This document shows, in pieces, positions 20,101 through 29,328 of a DNA stretch of 64,000 nucleotides. A program made the position numbers and the translations under genes. A model generated the notes under the pieces. That model did not search any database, was not told where the DNA came from, and saw only the letters and a program-made list of their open reading frames with translations. This DNA comes from Nitzschia sp. pyKryTriq1. Taxonomy: Eukaryota > Bacillariophyta > Bacillariophyceae > Bacillariales > Bacillariaceae. How positions within the stretch are numbered: position 1 is the stretch's first letter; every line of letters starts with the position of its first letter. The stretch lies in the NCBI GenBank assembly GCA_956465555.1, contig OY101115.1, forward strand, positions 4,378,120 through 4,442,119, in the 5' to 3' direction.

Positions 20101-23100
20101 CGAAATGGTACGATTCGCGCCGCAGGCTGGTAGTCTCGCGGAGGCGTTGGGAATGGGGATCGACCCCTCATCTCGGGCGCCTCCAGTACGACCAATCGCG
20201 CCTCCAAAGACCAAGACTTACGACTCGAGAAACCAGGCATCGTACTCCGATAGTAGCCACTACGAAAGCGAGCAAGAAGAAAAACATCGAATTGCACCTC
20301 AGGCTGGCAGTTTGGCGGAGGCGTTGGGAATGGGAGTCGACCCCTCATCGCGGGCGCCTCCTGTGCGACCAGCCAAACCAACTCAAAGCTTGTTCGACAC
20401 AGTTGTCAAGCGCGCGGTGGATATGCAGGGCGGAAAGATATCAGTCAGCCAGTTAGAGAAGCCTCAAAGTGGCAGCCTTGCTGCTGCACTTGGCATGGAT
20501 ATTGATCCGTCGTCCGGGTCTGCGCCGATCCGGAATTCCACACCGATGCCAATGCCAAGTGTGCCCAAGAAGAATCTGTTTGATGTTGTCTCCACAGAAG
20601 CGCCTGAATCATCAAGGCCTTTCAAATCTGCTCAAGCTGGAAGTCTTGCCGCAGCCCTCGGAATGACGGTAGATTCGAGTATGGACGCCCCGCAAGTTCG
20701 TCATATCGCACAACCGAGCGTAGCTTCGAGCAGACCAAAGAAAAACCTGTTTGAGTCTGTGATGTCGAATGCAGTCGCTAATTTCAATCCTGCGCGATCG
20801 GTCGAAGCAAAAAGTAAAGCCCAAGCTGGAAGTCTGGCAGCTGCTCTAGGAATGGGTGTAGATTTCGCGCAGGATGCGCCTCCAGTTCGTTCTGCTGCGT
20901 CTACAGGTGTGCCAAAGAAGAATCTATTTGACATTGTCTCTCCAGAAGCTCCTGAATCGTCAAAGTCAGTTGGATCGGCTAAACCTGGAAGTCTCGCTGC
21001 AGCTCTCGGAATGACGGTCGATTCGAGTATGAGCGCCCCGCAAGTTCGTCAAGTTGAACCGACAGATGCCCCTCCGAGCGGATCCAAGAAGTCGCTGTTT
21101 GGTGCTGTGATGACGAATGCAGTCGCCGCCTCAAAGCCAACGCGATCCAATGAAGCGAAGGCTCAGGCGCAAGCCGGAAGCTTGGCAGCAGCCTTGGGAA
21201 TGCGCGTGGAAACCTCGCCAGAACCTCCAGCGCCTTCTCCAATGGCCTCTCAGGCTCATGCTGGAAGTTTGGCAGCTGCCTTGGGCGTACCCGTGTCCAC
21301 CTCGTCAATGCCTCCAGCACGTCCGTCGATGGCTTCCCAGGCGCAAGCCGGTAGTCTCGCTGCAGCTCTGGGAATGACGGTCGATTCGAGTATGAGCGCC
21401 CCGCAAGTTCGTGAAGTTGAACCGACAAATGCCCCTCCGAGCGGATCCAAGAAGTCGCTGTTTGGTGCTGTGATGACGAATGCAGTCGCCGCCTCAAAGC
21501 CAACGCGATCCAATGAAGCGAAGGCTCAGGCGCAAGCCGGAAGCTTGGCAGCAGCCTTGGGAATGCGCGTGGAAACCTCGCCAGAACCTCCAGCGCCTTC
21601 TCCAATGGCCTCTCAGGCTCATGCTGGAAGTTTGGCAGCTGCCTTGGGCGTACCCGTGTCCACCTCGTCAATGCCTCCAGCACGTCCGTCGATGGCTTCC
21701 CAGGCGCAAGCCGGTAGTCTCGCTGCAGCGCTCGGAATGACGGTCGATTCGAGTATGAGCGCCCCGCAAGTTCGTGAAGTTGAACCGACAAATGCCCCTC
21801 CGAGCGGATCCAAGAAGTCGCTGTTTGGTGCTGTGATGACGAATGCAGTCGCCGCCTCAAAGCCAACGCGATCCAATGAAGCGAAAGTCCATGCACAAGC
21901 CGGAAGTTTGGCAGCTGCCTTGGGCGTACCCGTGTCCACCTCGTCAATGCCTCCAGCACGTCCGTCGATGGCTTCCCAGGCGCAAGCCGGTAGTCTCGCT
22001 GCAGCTCTGGGAATGACGGTTGAGTCGACGTCAAACGCAGCACAAGTGGGTCAGGTGGAACCATCAAACAGACTCTCAAGCGAACCTAAGAAGAGCCTTT
22101 TTGACACTGTGATTTCGAAGGCAGCGAATGCTACGAGTAAATCATCTGCTGAGTCGTCAATGGCCATGCCGCCTCAAGCGGGCAGTCTTGCCGCTGCCTT
22201 GGGAGTTAGCATCGCTTTTGCGACTCCAGTACCTCGTCCAAATCAAACACCCACGACACGAGGAGTCTCAAGCCAACCGCAGTCTGGCAGCCTAGCAGCT
22301 GCTCTAGGTATGGTTGTGAAAACCTCGCCGCCGGGATCCCCACCTGTCGTTTCACCCCTTCCATCAATGACACCCAATGTCGAACCACGTGCCCAAGCTG
22401 GAAGCTTGGCTGCGGCACTCGGAATGCCCGTTGACACAAATACCCCTACTGCTGTCCGCCCGGGCAATGGCGTTGCAACAAAGCAACAGCCTTCTCAGCC
22501 AATCATGAATGGAAGCCTTGCCGCAGCGTTGGGAATATCTGCATCTGCAGAGAGCAATGGAATGGCTCAGGAAGACTCTCAGATTTGGGCTGGAAGCCTG
22601 GCCGCAGCGTTGACTGGAATGAATGCTGACTCTTCAGCCAAAGCTCTTCCCGGACGTCAAAGCAAGACTCCAACAGGGAAGAAAAGCAGTCTGTTCGATA
22701 CTGTGATTCAAAGTGCTGCTGGTGCAACCAAGCAAGGCAAGAGCCTAAAAAAGAAACAACAGCAGCAACCTCAGACAGGAAGTCTGGTGGCAGCGCTTGG
22801 CGTATCCGTGAAATCAACGTCAAGCAACTCACCAACGACTTCTAATAAGACAGATATGCCAAGCGTTGACACTATTCCTAAGCAAAGAAAGCCCTTGAAG
22901 AAAAAGAAACAGAGGCGGGAAGAGCCGACCAAGACTGCACCTTTGATCACAAGTCCAAAACCCATTCCAAATCCTCAGCCAATGTCTGCAGTAGAAGCTC
23001 GTGGAACTGGTGTCGCTGCAGATGACAGGATCCCAAAGAAGAGCACCAAGAAGCCAAAGAAGCAAACGCAAGCCGATATTGCAGCAGCACAGACCATGTC

Positions 23101-26100
23101 CGCCGTCCAAGCTCGTGCGGGAAGCATCGCTGCGGCTCTGGGCCTACCGATGGCATCCGCTGAAGCTCCTCCGAAGAAGGACGTCGAAAAGCTGCAGCAG
23201 CAAGCAAAGACCCAAGCCGACTTTGCAGCAGCACAGACCATGTCCGCCGTCCAAGCTCGTGCGGGAAGCATCGCTGCGGCTCTGGGCTTACCGATGGCAT
23301 CCGCTGAAGCTCCTCCGAAGAAGGACGTCGAAAAGCTGCAGCAGCAAGCAAAGACCCAAGCCGACGTTGCAGCAGCACAGACCATGTCCGCCGTCCAAGC
23401 TCGTGCGGGAAGCATCGCTGCGGCTCTGGGCTTACCGATGGCATCCGCTGAAGCTCCTCCGAAGAAGGACGTCGAAAAGCTGCAGCAGCAAGCAAAGACC
23501 CAAGCCGACGTTGCAGCAGCACAGACCATGTCCGCCGTCCAAGCTCGTGCGGGAAGTATTGCTGCGGCTCTGGGCTTACCGATGGCATCCGCTGAAGCTC
23601 CCCCGAAGAAGGACATCGAAAAGCCTCAGCAGCAAACACAAACGGCAACACAGACCATGTCCGATGTACAAGCTCGTGCGAATAGTATCACTGCAGCTTT
23701 GGGTCTCCCAGATCAATCAGGTGGCAGCATCGAATCTAGCTCCACGAGTAGGAAGGCGGGTCAACGAAAGAAAAACCTGTTCGCTGCTTTGGCAGAAGAG
23801 TCGTCTGATAGTGCTATGCAGAGCTCGGGGCTGTCACAAGATTCAAGTGCATCTACAGCTAGAAAACCTAAATCCAGCCACAGGAAAAGTCTATTCGAGC
23901 CAGTTGACCCTGAACCATCGACCTTGTCTGAAAAAGAGAGCGCACGAGAATCTAGCGGGGCTGCCACGCAGCAAACTTCTACTACCAGCGGCTCTGATCC
24001 TGACCGAGAAGCCAAATCTCGCCCGGCATCTAAAAAGGGGAATATTTTTGATGCTACCAGCTCCGATCCTGATCGAGAAGCAAAATCACGTACTACTCAA
24101 CAGAGGAGCTCCACGTCTAAGAAAGGAAATATCTTCGATGCTGCACTCGGAAAGACAAAGACTCAGTCACCACAGATGCCTGCTGAGACACCAATCCAAG
24201 CCCGGACCTTTATGCCGCAGCCGGTGACGACAGAAGAAAAACGAGCTCACAAGGAAAAGGCTATGTCGCGGCTAGATCGGATCAAAGCTAAAGCCATCAA
24301 GTCTGCCAACAAAGAACTTGGGGTAGACGAAATGGCACTAGCATCTGCGATGGGAATGAAAAGTGCGCAGCCATCAGGCAATGCGACCACGACTCGAGGC
24401 GAATCTGCCCAAGGCTCAGATCCATCTGAAGCGGAGCAAATGAAAAATCTCGCCGCAAGCCTTGGTCTTCCAGCGTCTTTCTTTGGTGCACCCACGTCAC
24501 CCACTTCACCAACCAGGAAAAAGAAAAGCTTACTTGAGTCTGCAGTCCGTGACGTTTCCGTCGGTAAAAAGGCAACGCCGAAAATGGCAAGGTTGACCGA
24601 AGGTGACGAGGAAGATGGGGCCTCTACTGATGCCCCCTCTGCTGATTTTCCAATTGATCACGAGCCAAGCTCTGCCGTGTCTGTACAGGACACTGCGGCC
24701 GATCTCCCTTCTCGTGTGCTTCCAAATAAGGAGCGAACTTTCAAGCCACAGCCGATAACTGCAGAAGAGAAACGAGCTGATAAGGAGCAAGCGATGTCGA
24801 GGCTTGAACGTATCAAGGCTAAAGCGCTCAAGTCCGCACAGAGAGAACTTGGGGTCGATGTTGACGGGCTCGCGAGTGTTATGGGAATGAATCCAATGAA
24901 GACAGAAAGTGCCAAGAACAAAGCCAAACCTGTACCAACAACACAAGCCGCGGAAGAGGAGGCAGAGCAAATGGAGCTTCTTGCTGAAAGTCTAGGCCTT
25001 CCTCCTTCTTTTTTTGGTATTGTTCACCAGAACCAGGCCAAGAAGAATGCAACGCCCAGCAAGCCTGACAGGCAGCAGGATGCAACCCCAGCAACTCCAG
25101 TTGCGGCGCCCGTAGCCCCTGAAACGGCTCTAGTCACCCCTGGCTCTCTTGCGTACTCAGAAAAGAATGAGCAAGCCGAGACATCCATGACTTCTCAATC
25201 ACTGAGCGGGGAAATTGAAGATGGTGTTGAATTGGATAAAGAAATGGCGAAGGACATGATTGCTGAAGATACGTCAAAGGCTTTCTTGGAGGCAACAAAG
25301 AAGCTCAGCATGGGCATCTCTGAAGTCCAGGTAGGAGTAAATGAAGTGATGAAAGAACTTTGTATGACAAGAGGAGAGATTGGGCAAAACTCCGGCATTA
25401 CTGAGGTACAGTCAGGTCTCAAACAGCTGACGGACGAGATCGCCAACGCTCGCGGAGAAATTTCGGGCGTCAAGCTCGCTCTTGCGTCCATGGAAGGCAA
25501 GCTTGATGCATTGACTCCTATTGTCGTCTCTAAAGTGGAACCGACATTGGATGTTGCCGAAACCGAAAAGTCGATGAAGGCAGCGTTGGCCGAATTCGAA
25601 GCAAAGGCCGAGGGTGCCACTGCCTACAGCAAATCCCTCGAGGAACAGCTAATGAAAAAGACCAATTCTTATTCCGAAAAGCTTTCGCAACTTCACGAGC
25701 AGCTTGTCACGCATGAACGCGAGGTGTCGGAGAAGGCTGAAACCATCAAGCGACTTGAAGCAAGTGCCGGAGGAGAAGCGCAGGCCCAGGAATTCGTAGC
25801 CAATCGATGGTCTGAGACGGAGAATCGTCTTCTACAGGCGTGCAACGAGATCCAAGCATTCCGTTCGCTGCTAGCACAAGAATACGAAGAAATCAAACTA
25901 CTCAAGAGCTCACTGGACGAAGAGCGGTTGGCTCTGATCTCGAGTCGACTCGAAGTCTTTGATGCTGATTCGCTCAGTACCGTCAGCGCATCCAAGGATG
26001 ATCTCAACGACGAAGACAATCTGGCAACACTTACGTCGGCAGCCATTCTTAATATTCAGCGAAAGCTTCAACTCGAAGGGCAAAGACGAAAGACGCTTAC

Positions 26101-29011
26101 AGCGCGACTGAAAGCTAAGAGGAAGAACCAGCGAAAGGCCATCATCGATTCATCGAAGCTCCAGGACAAATTGGTGGTCAAACTCGATGAAAAGGCAGCC
26201 GAGAGGGCGTCACCAAACGAGAAGTTCACATTTGAGGCAAAATATGCCGAGGACAAAATCGATCAAAAGGCAGGAAAGATCGAAGAGGCCGTATCCGAGG
26301 GAATTAACACAGTCCACGGGGATGAGCCAAATGCTGATAATACAGGGGAAGCTCCTGCAGCGATGCACGAAGATGCGGATATCGAGACTGAAGATGCACT
26401 TGGGTTCGTGAATACGACGCGAGGTGAGGAACTCGCAATTTATCCAGGCGCCGAAGCAACTGATGCAGATCCTGCGACCGAAGCCTCAGACAGCGGTTCT
26501 CTAGCTGTCACCACTGCGGCATCACAGGTACCGGTCGATTCTTTGACTGATATTGCCCAGCCAGCAGACGCCTCTGAGTTGGAACAAGAATTACCCAAGG
26601 CCGCATCAGAACATGCTTCATCTTCGGAGACAGATGGTGACATCATGCCGGTCCAGGCTGCTCAGCGAGACGGAGAAGTGACCGAGGGTATCATCCCACG
26701 CGAGATTGGTTCGACTGACGAGTGTCTTGGTGAGAAATCGATTGTCAAGACTACAGAATCCGACTCTGAGGCCGAAAAGTTGATGATCGCAGTATTGGAA
26801 GAAAATACACACCCGGCTGCAACTCAAGCCGAAGAAAGCGAACCACATGCGGCTTCTGACAAAACGGAGGATGCAGTGGCCGAGAATCCGATCGAGGTAC
26901 AACGGGCCGAGGAGACACCCGAATCAAAAGAAGAATTAGAAGTGCTAGCAACCAAGCCTGAAACTTCAACCGAAGCCCAAGAAGCGGAACCAAGAGATAT
27001 TGCCGAGACCAAGGCGGAGATACCAGACGTCGGAGATAAACTCCAGACACCAGAAGATGCACAAGCCCTAGTGGGCGAAACAATGGTAGAAGTGGCAGCA
27101 GCAGAGGATGATGATGTTGCTGTGGACGATTCCATTGTAGCAGAATCGCAAGAGGACAGCAGCACCAAGGAGGCCGTGGCCGTTGAAGAGGGAAAGTCGG
27201 TGATTGTTTTGGTAGAAGCTGACAAGCCAGCGCCACCGGAAGAACCGAATCCCAGTTCCCAAAACGAGAAATCTCCAGCGGCTTCGGAAGAGCTCAAAGA
27301 GAGCGATGACCACCCTATACCTGTGCAAGATGAGTTTGTGTTACTGGCTGCCGAGGCACCCGAGTTGGTGGAGGAGCCTGCAGCTGTAGCCAACCAAGTT
27401 GTCGAAGTCGAAAGTTCGGTCCTTGATGAGACTATTGGTGCAACGGAGCCCGTATTACTGACTGCCGAGGCACCCGAGGCACCCGACGTGGCGGCGAAGC
27501 CTGCAGTTCTAAATAAGCATGTTGCCGAAGCCGAAAGCCCTGTCGTTGATGAGACTATTGGTGCCACTGAGGATGTACAAGTGAAAGATGAGCCCGTACT
27601 ACTACCCGAGCCAGTGGAGGGGCAGGTTACCGAAGCCCAAAGCTCGGTTCTTGATGAGCCTATTGTTGCCACTGAAGAATCGGAGGAAGAGTCTGGAGTG
27701 AAAACCGATGACATTGATGCCTCTCCTACAGCTGTTGAAATTGATATAGAGGAGATGATCGTCCCTCCCGAACAATTCGAATCGGTCGCTGTCGAGGCTG
27801 ATATCACCGCTCCCGAGCAATCCGAGTCGGCGGAAGGTCTTGCAACTGAGGCAAAGGAAATCGAGGACGCCGTCTTGCCGCGATCGACAACTGAAGAGTC
27901 AGTTCCTGCTGAGCCACCTGTTGTAACTGAGGAGCCCGTGTCCGTAGCAGAACCTGAGGTCATGTTGGATCAACCCGATGATGTTGCCTCGTCTCCCGAG
28001 GCACCTGGTGCCATCGCAGCCAAAGAATCTGAAACTTTGGTCCAGGAAGATGTCCAAGAAGTGTCCGCAGTACTTGAAACCGAGAAAACACAAGAAGGCG
28101 CCGAAGACTCTCCCAAAGAAGAAGAAGACACGTTATTGGTGGAAGTATCGCATATTCCAGAAAGTGTTCGCGCCGCACCAGCATTAATCGACGATGATGC
28201 GTCCACAGACACACCTTTGACTTCGAACAAGGAAAAGACAGAAGGTTCGCCGCTGACTGGGGCTGCTAAACAAGAAAATGAAACCTTACAAGCTACTAAG
28301 CGTTCCGTTGCCCCGCCACCACCCGATTACCCGCCAGAAGACAAGGAGGATGACACTTCTGCATCAATGTTGGCCGCTTTTGGCTTTATCCTTCTCTGCT
28401 CTTTTGCTTCGTATGTTACCTACGTTGGATCGGGCAGTCCTGTTAACTCTACACCCTTTGTGACAACTGGAGAACCAAAAGAGGCACCAGTTGTGGCTCC
28501 CACGAACGAAGGCCGCAATGTCGTGCCAGTAGACGATGCAGCAGCTCCAGCTTCCTCACCGGAAGGAGAGAAGCGACTGCGTTCTGCTCAAAAGCGTAGC
28601 GCTGCACTCAAGAAGAAGCTGACCATAAATCAGGAAATCAATACGTCCGGCAGCGAGTACAAGAATTACGAAGTCCCGTTGATGGCAATGTCATTTGTGA
28701 ACATTCGAGACGACCAACGTGTTGATATCTTGGATGGAGATGACGACTCTCGATCCAGCGATGGAAGTACTGGGTCTGGAACGTCGTCGCGAGCCAGCGA
28801 CTCTTCCGAATCGTCCATGGAAGACTTCAACCCGCTGCCGGCACCTCACGCCGACCTCTTTGCGCCAAGCTTGACCGTATACCACCTTTCGCAGCAGCCA
28901 TCCCAATCACGAGAAGCAAGAAAGGCCGCTCGAAGGAGATACAGAAAGAAATTCATTGAGGGTCTGAACTCAATCCTGAAGAAGGAACTTGAAGACGACT
29001 ACTGGATGTAA
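17153..29011 (+). CDS. Giant (3952-residue) multivalent repeat protein with coiled coil and C-terminal membrane segment
   Basis: One open frame with no intron. Order of regions: a Ser/Asp-rich N-terminus without a signal peptide; a basic helix RLERIKAKAIKSANKELG near residue 270; about 36 copies of a motif [GN]-S-[LI]-x-[AE]-A-L-G-[MVIL] (residues about 370-2180), often followed by DPSSRAPPVRP; many spacers with KK-[NS]-LF-[DG]-x-V; two more copies of the basic helix (about 2370 and 2547), each followed by a related LA-x-SLGLP-x-SFFG; a coiled coil (about 2720-3030); a long acidic Glu/Pro/Val-rich region; one membrane segment (about 3735-3757); and a ~190-residue basic and Ser-rich tail. No enzyme domain is recognised. 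Inferred: a membrane-anchored scaffold whose repeats act as many identical binding sites, like sticker-and-spacer condensate proteins. The binding partner is unknown. Confidence 0.85.
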   Translation: MYRAQPWSSTSGEGSTSEDMSGSHSEDYSSDDDEGGPSSLEYSDNASLKGMPYLAQKTPRQRGKGGELVENTPMTADMSSESTSGSEDDGAVTPKVNLTSSRMQAITQGSNGRQSQQYSYEMAKNYAATRYAPASSKSGRSSSKNEAPRQQSSSAKKSKKTPSERKRGIGRSKSADTGSLLSSYSYEEQNEDNEILSQALGMKPAFVAPSGMQEKFQRRASLSAVEPLGRAKRRSSLVSTYLAPAMEAAAPVAAPVDEERAAKMAEKEKVMERLERIKAKAIKSANKELGVEQGKLAAVMGMGSNAPTMLATKSQGRQQSMEQRRVSAASSGSSGSKGLFQEAIKNIRVEDTETESEDDDSAQEDQDTPSFAAQPNSLAAALGMSIDPSSSAPPVRERGVKLRPIAAKGAQTVSVQPNSLAAALGMSVDLSSSGPSIGQSSIQASRSIPPQSNSLFAALGIATDPMPSVHVRNEVKTLSDSESDYSSDDEKRMTGFQPQVGSLAEALGMVVDPSSRAAPVRQIGDRFSAEREFARPTTAKPAEQSSTSHGGPRFLPQAGSLAEALGISVDPSSRAPVIRYNDKAHVSVASTQDITPDTSDSSFPVNTTGIFLRQAGTLEDAIGMSDSSSQASEVSDESADGDMVRFAPQPGSLAEALGMGIDPSSRAPPVRPIKEKVVMSEPPKIKTYDSQSETSCSGSSDDESEEDEMVRFAPQAGSLAEALGMGIDPSSRAPPVRPIKEKLSTSSLPVPSATKSVDSRSEASYSGSSEYDSEQDEMVRFAPQAGSLAEALGMGIDPSSRAPPVRPINAKSSTNNLPVPSATKSVDSRSEASYSGSSDDESEEDEMVRFAPQAGSLAEALGMGIDPSSRAPPVRPIKEKLSTSSLPVPSATKSVDSRSEASYSGSSEYDSEQDEMVRFAPQAGSLAEALGMGVDPSSRAPPVRPINAKSSTNNLPVPSATKSVDSRSEASYSGSSDDESEEDEMVRFAPQAGSLAEALGMGIDPSSRAPPVRPIAPPKTKTYDSRNQASYSDSSHYESEQEEKHRIAPQAGSLAEALGMGVDPSSRAPPVRPAKPTQSLFDTVVKRAVDMQGGKISVSQLEKPQSGSLAAALGMDIDPSSGSAPIRNSTPMPMPSVPKKNLFDVVSTEAPESSRPFKSAQAGSLAAALGMTVDSSMDAPQVRHIAQPSVASSRPKKNLFESVMSNAVANFNPARSVEAKSKAQAGSLAAALGMGVDFAQDAPPVRSAASTGVPKKNLFDIVSPEAPESSKSVGSAKPGSLAAALGMTVDSSMSAPQVRQVEPTDAPPSGSKKSLFGAVMTNAVAASKPTRSNEAKAQAQAGSLAAALGMRVETSPEPPAPSPMASQAHAGSLAAALGVPVSTSSMPPARPSMASQAQAGSLAAALGMTVDSSMSAPQVREVEPTNAPPSGSKKSLFGAVMTNAVAASKPTRSNEAKAQAQAGSLAAALGMRVETSPEPPAPSPMASQAHAGSLAAALGVPVSTSSMPPARPSMASQAQAGSLAAALGMTVDSSMSAPQVREVEPTNAPPSGSKKSLFGAVMTNAVAASKPTRSNEAKVHAQAGSLAAALGVPVSTSSMPPARPSMASQAQAGSLAAALGMTVESTSNAAQVGQVEPSNRLSSEPKKSLFDTVISKAANATSKSSAESSMAMPPQAGSLAAALGVSIAFATPVPRPNQTPTTRGVSSQPQSGSLAAALGMVVKTSPPGSPPVVSPLPSMTPNVEPRAQAGSLAAALGMPVDTNTPTAVRPGNGVATKQQPSQPIMNGSLAAALGISASAESNGMAQEDSQIWAGSLAAALTGMNADSSAKALPGRQSKTPTGKKSSLFDTVIQSAAGATKQGKSLKKKQQQQPQTGSLVAALGVSVKSTSSNSPTTSNKTDMPSVDTIPKQRKPLKKKKQRREEPTKTAPLITSPKPIPNPQPMSAVEARGTGVAADDRIPKKSTKKPKKQTQADIAAAQTMSAVQARAGSIAAALGLPMASAEAPPKKDVEKLQQQAKTQADFAAAQTMSAVQARAGSIAAALGLPMASAEAPPKKDVEKLQQQAKTQADVAAAQTMSAVQARAGSIAAALGLPMASAEAPPKKDVEKLQQQAKTQADVAAAQTMSAVQARAGSIAAALGLPMASAEAPPKKDIEKPQQQTQTATQTMSDVQARANSITAALGLPDQSGGSIESSSTSRKAGQRKKNLFAALAEESSDSAMQSSGLSQDSSASTARKPKSSHRKSLFEPVDPEPSTLSEKESARESSGAATQQTSTTSGSDPDREAKSRPASKKGNIFDATSSDPDREAKSRTTQQRSSTSKKGNIFDAALGKTKTQSPQMPAETPIQARTFMPQPVTTEEKRAHKEKAMSRLDRIKAKAIKSANKELGVDEMALASAMGMKSAQPSGNATTTRGESAQGSDPSEAEQMKNLAASLGLPASFFGAPTSPTSPTRKKKSLLESAVRDVSVGKKATPKMARLTEGDEEDGASTDAPSADFPIDHEPSSAVSVQDTAADLPSRVLPNKERTFKPQPITAEEKRADKEQAMSRLERIKAKALKSAQRELGVDVDGLASVMGMNPMKTESAKNKAKPVPTTQAAEEEAEQMELLAESLGLPPSFFGIVHQNQAKKNATPSKPDRQQDATPATPVAAPVAPETALVTPGSLAYSEKNEQAETSMTSQSLSGEIEDGVELDKEMAKDMIAEDTSKAFLEATKKLSMGISEVQVGVNEVMKELCMTRGEIGQNSGITEVQSGLKQLTDEIANARGEISGVKLALASMEGKLDALTPIVVSKVEPTLDVAETEKSMKAALAEFEAKAEGATAYSKSLEEQLMKKTNSYSEKLSQLHEQLVTHEREVSEKAETIKRLEASAGGEAQAQEFVANRWSETENRLLQACNEIQAFRSLLAQEYEEIKLLKSSLDEERLALISSRLEVFDADSLSTVSASKDDLNDEDNLATLTSAAILNIQRKLQLEGQRRKTLTARLKAKRKNQRKAIIDSSKLQDKLVVKLDEKAAERASPNEKFTFEAKYAEDKIDQKAGKIEEAVSEGINTVHGDEPNADNTGEAPAAMHEDADIETEDALGFVNTTRGEELAIYPGAEATDADPATEASDSGSLAVTTAASQVPVDSLTDIAQPADASELEQELPKAASEHASSSETDGDIMPVQAAQRDGEVTEGIIPREIGSTDECLGEKSIVKTTESDSEAEKLMIAVLEENTHPAATQAEESEPHAASDKTEDAVAENPIEVQRAEETPESKEELEVLATKPETSTEAQEAEPRDIAETKAEIPDVGDKLQTPEDAQALVGETMVEVAAAEDDDVAVDDSIVAESQEDSSTKEAVAVEEGKSVIVLVEADKPAPPEEPNPSSQNEKSPAASEELKESDDHPIPVQDEFVLLAAEAPELVEEPAAVANQVVEVESSVLDETIGATEPVLLTAEAPEAPDVAAKPAVLNKHVAEAESPVVDETIGATEDVQVKDEPVLLPEPVEGQVTEAQSSVLDEPIVATEESEEESGVKTDDIDASPTAVEIDIEEMIVPPEQFESVAVEADITAPEQSESAEGLATEAKEIEDAVLPRSTTEESVPAEPPVVTEEPVSVAEPEVMLDQPDDVASSPEAPGAIAAKESETLVQEDVQEVSAVLETEKTQEGAEDSPKEEEDTLLVEVSHIPESVRAAPALIDDDASTDTPLTSNKEKTEGSPLTGAAKQENETLQATKRSVAPPPPDYPPEDKEDDTSASMLAAFGFILLCSFASYVTYVGSGSPVNSTPFVTTGEPKEAPVVAPTNEGRNVVPVDDAAAPASSPEGEKRLRSAQKRSAALKKKLTINQEINTSGSEYKNYEVPLMAMSFVNIRDDQRVDILDGDDDSRSSDGSTGSGTSSRASDSSESSMEDFNPLPAPHADLFAPSLTVYHLSQQPSQSREARKAARRRYRKKFIEGLNSILKKELEDDYWM
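19274..20170 (+). repeat. In-frame tandem duplication, 414-bp period
   Basis: The stretch starting GAAATGGTACGATTCGCGCC appears at 19274, 19688 and 20102, exactly 414 bases (138 codons) apart. Each period contains two GSLAEALGM motifs and is nearly identical at DNA level. This is recent expansion inside the giant gene that kept the frame. Confidence 0.9.
21060..22020 (+). repeat. In-frame tandem duplication, 363-bp period
   Basis: Sequence around 21117 recurs at 21480, and in shortened form at 21843, 363 bases (121 codons) apart and almost identical. It encodes the block KKSLFGAVMTNAVAASKPTR followed by three GSLAAALG motifs in the full copies and two in the third. Confidence 0.85.
23090..23640 (+). 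repeat. In-frame tandem repeat, 144-bp period, four copies
   Basis: AGACCATGTCCGCCGTCC occurs at about 23091, 23235, 23379 and 23523, each 144 bases (48 codons) apart. Each copy encodes TMSAVQARAGSIAAALGLPM. A fifth, diverged copy begins near 23655. Confidence 0.9.
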
Positions 29012-29328
29012 ATCCATGCGTCACGACGCTTGAACGTGGAAAAAGGAGTCTTTCAGAAGATTTGAAAGAAATATTTTGTGTTAATGTGAAAAAAATTTGA
29101 AAACAAGAACAATTGAAAAATAATGTACAATAGGGGATACTACTACTACTACTACTACTACTACTAGTAAATAGATGTTGTATCATGACACTACTAACAG
29201 TTAGTTAATTTTTTCGTCGAGCCGCAAGTAGTAGTTTGGTAATATTTTTTTTTATAGGAGCTACTCGAGGAACAAGCGAGAGTTCTTGTCGCTGCCATCG
29301 ACGATCCGATCCAGAGCTTTCCATTTTC
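29012..29328. other. Intergenic between convergent genes; TAC microsatellite
   Basis: About 320 bases holding both 3'UTRs. A run of ACT/TAC triplets (about nine units) lies at 29139-29166. Confidence 0.5.

Noticed and set aside
22947-23651. Long repetitive ORFs on the minus strand inside the giant gene
   Set aside because: They mirror the tandem repeats of the plus-strand gene and have no motif of their own.
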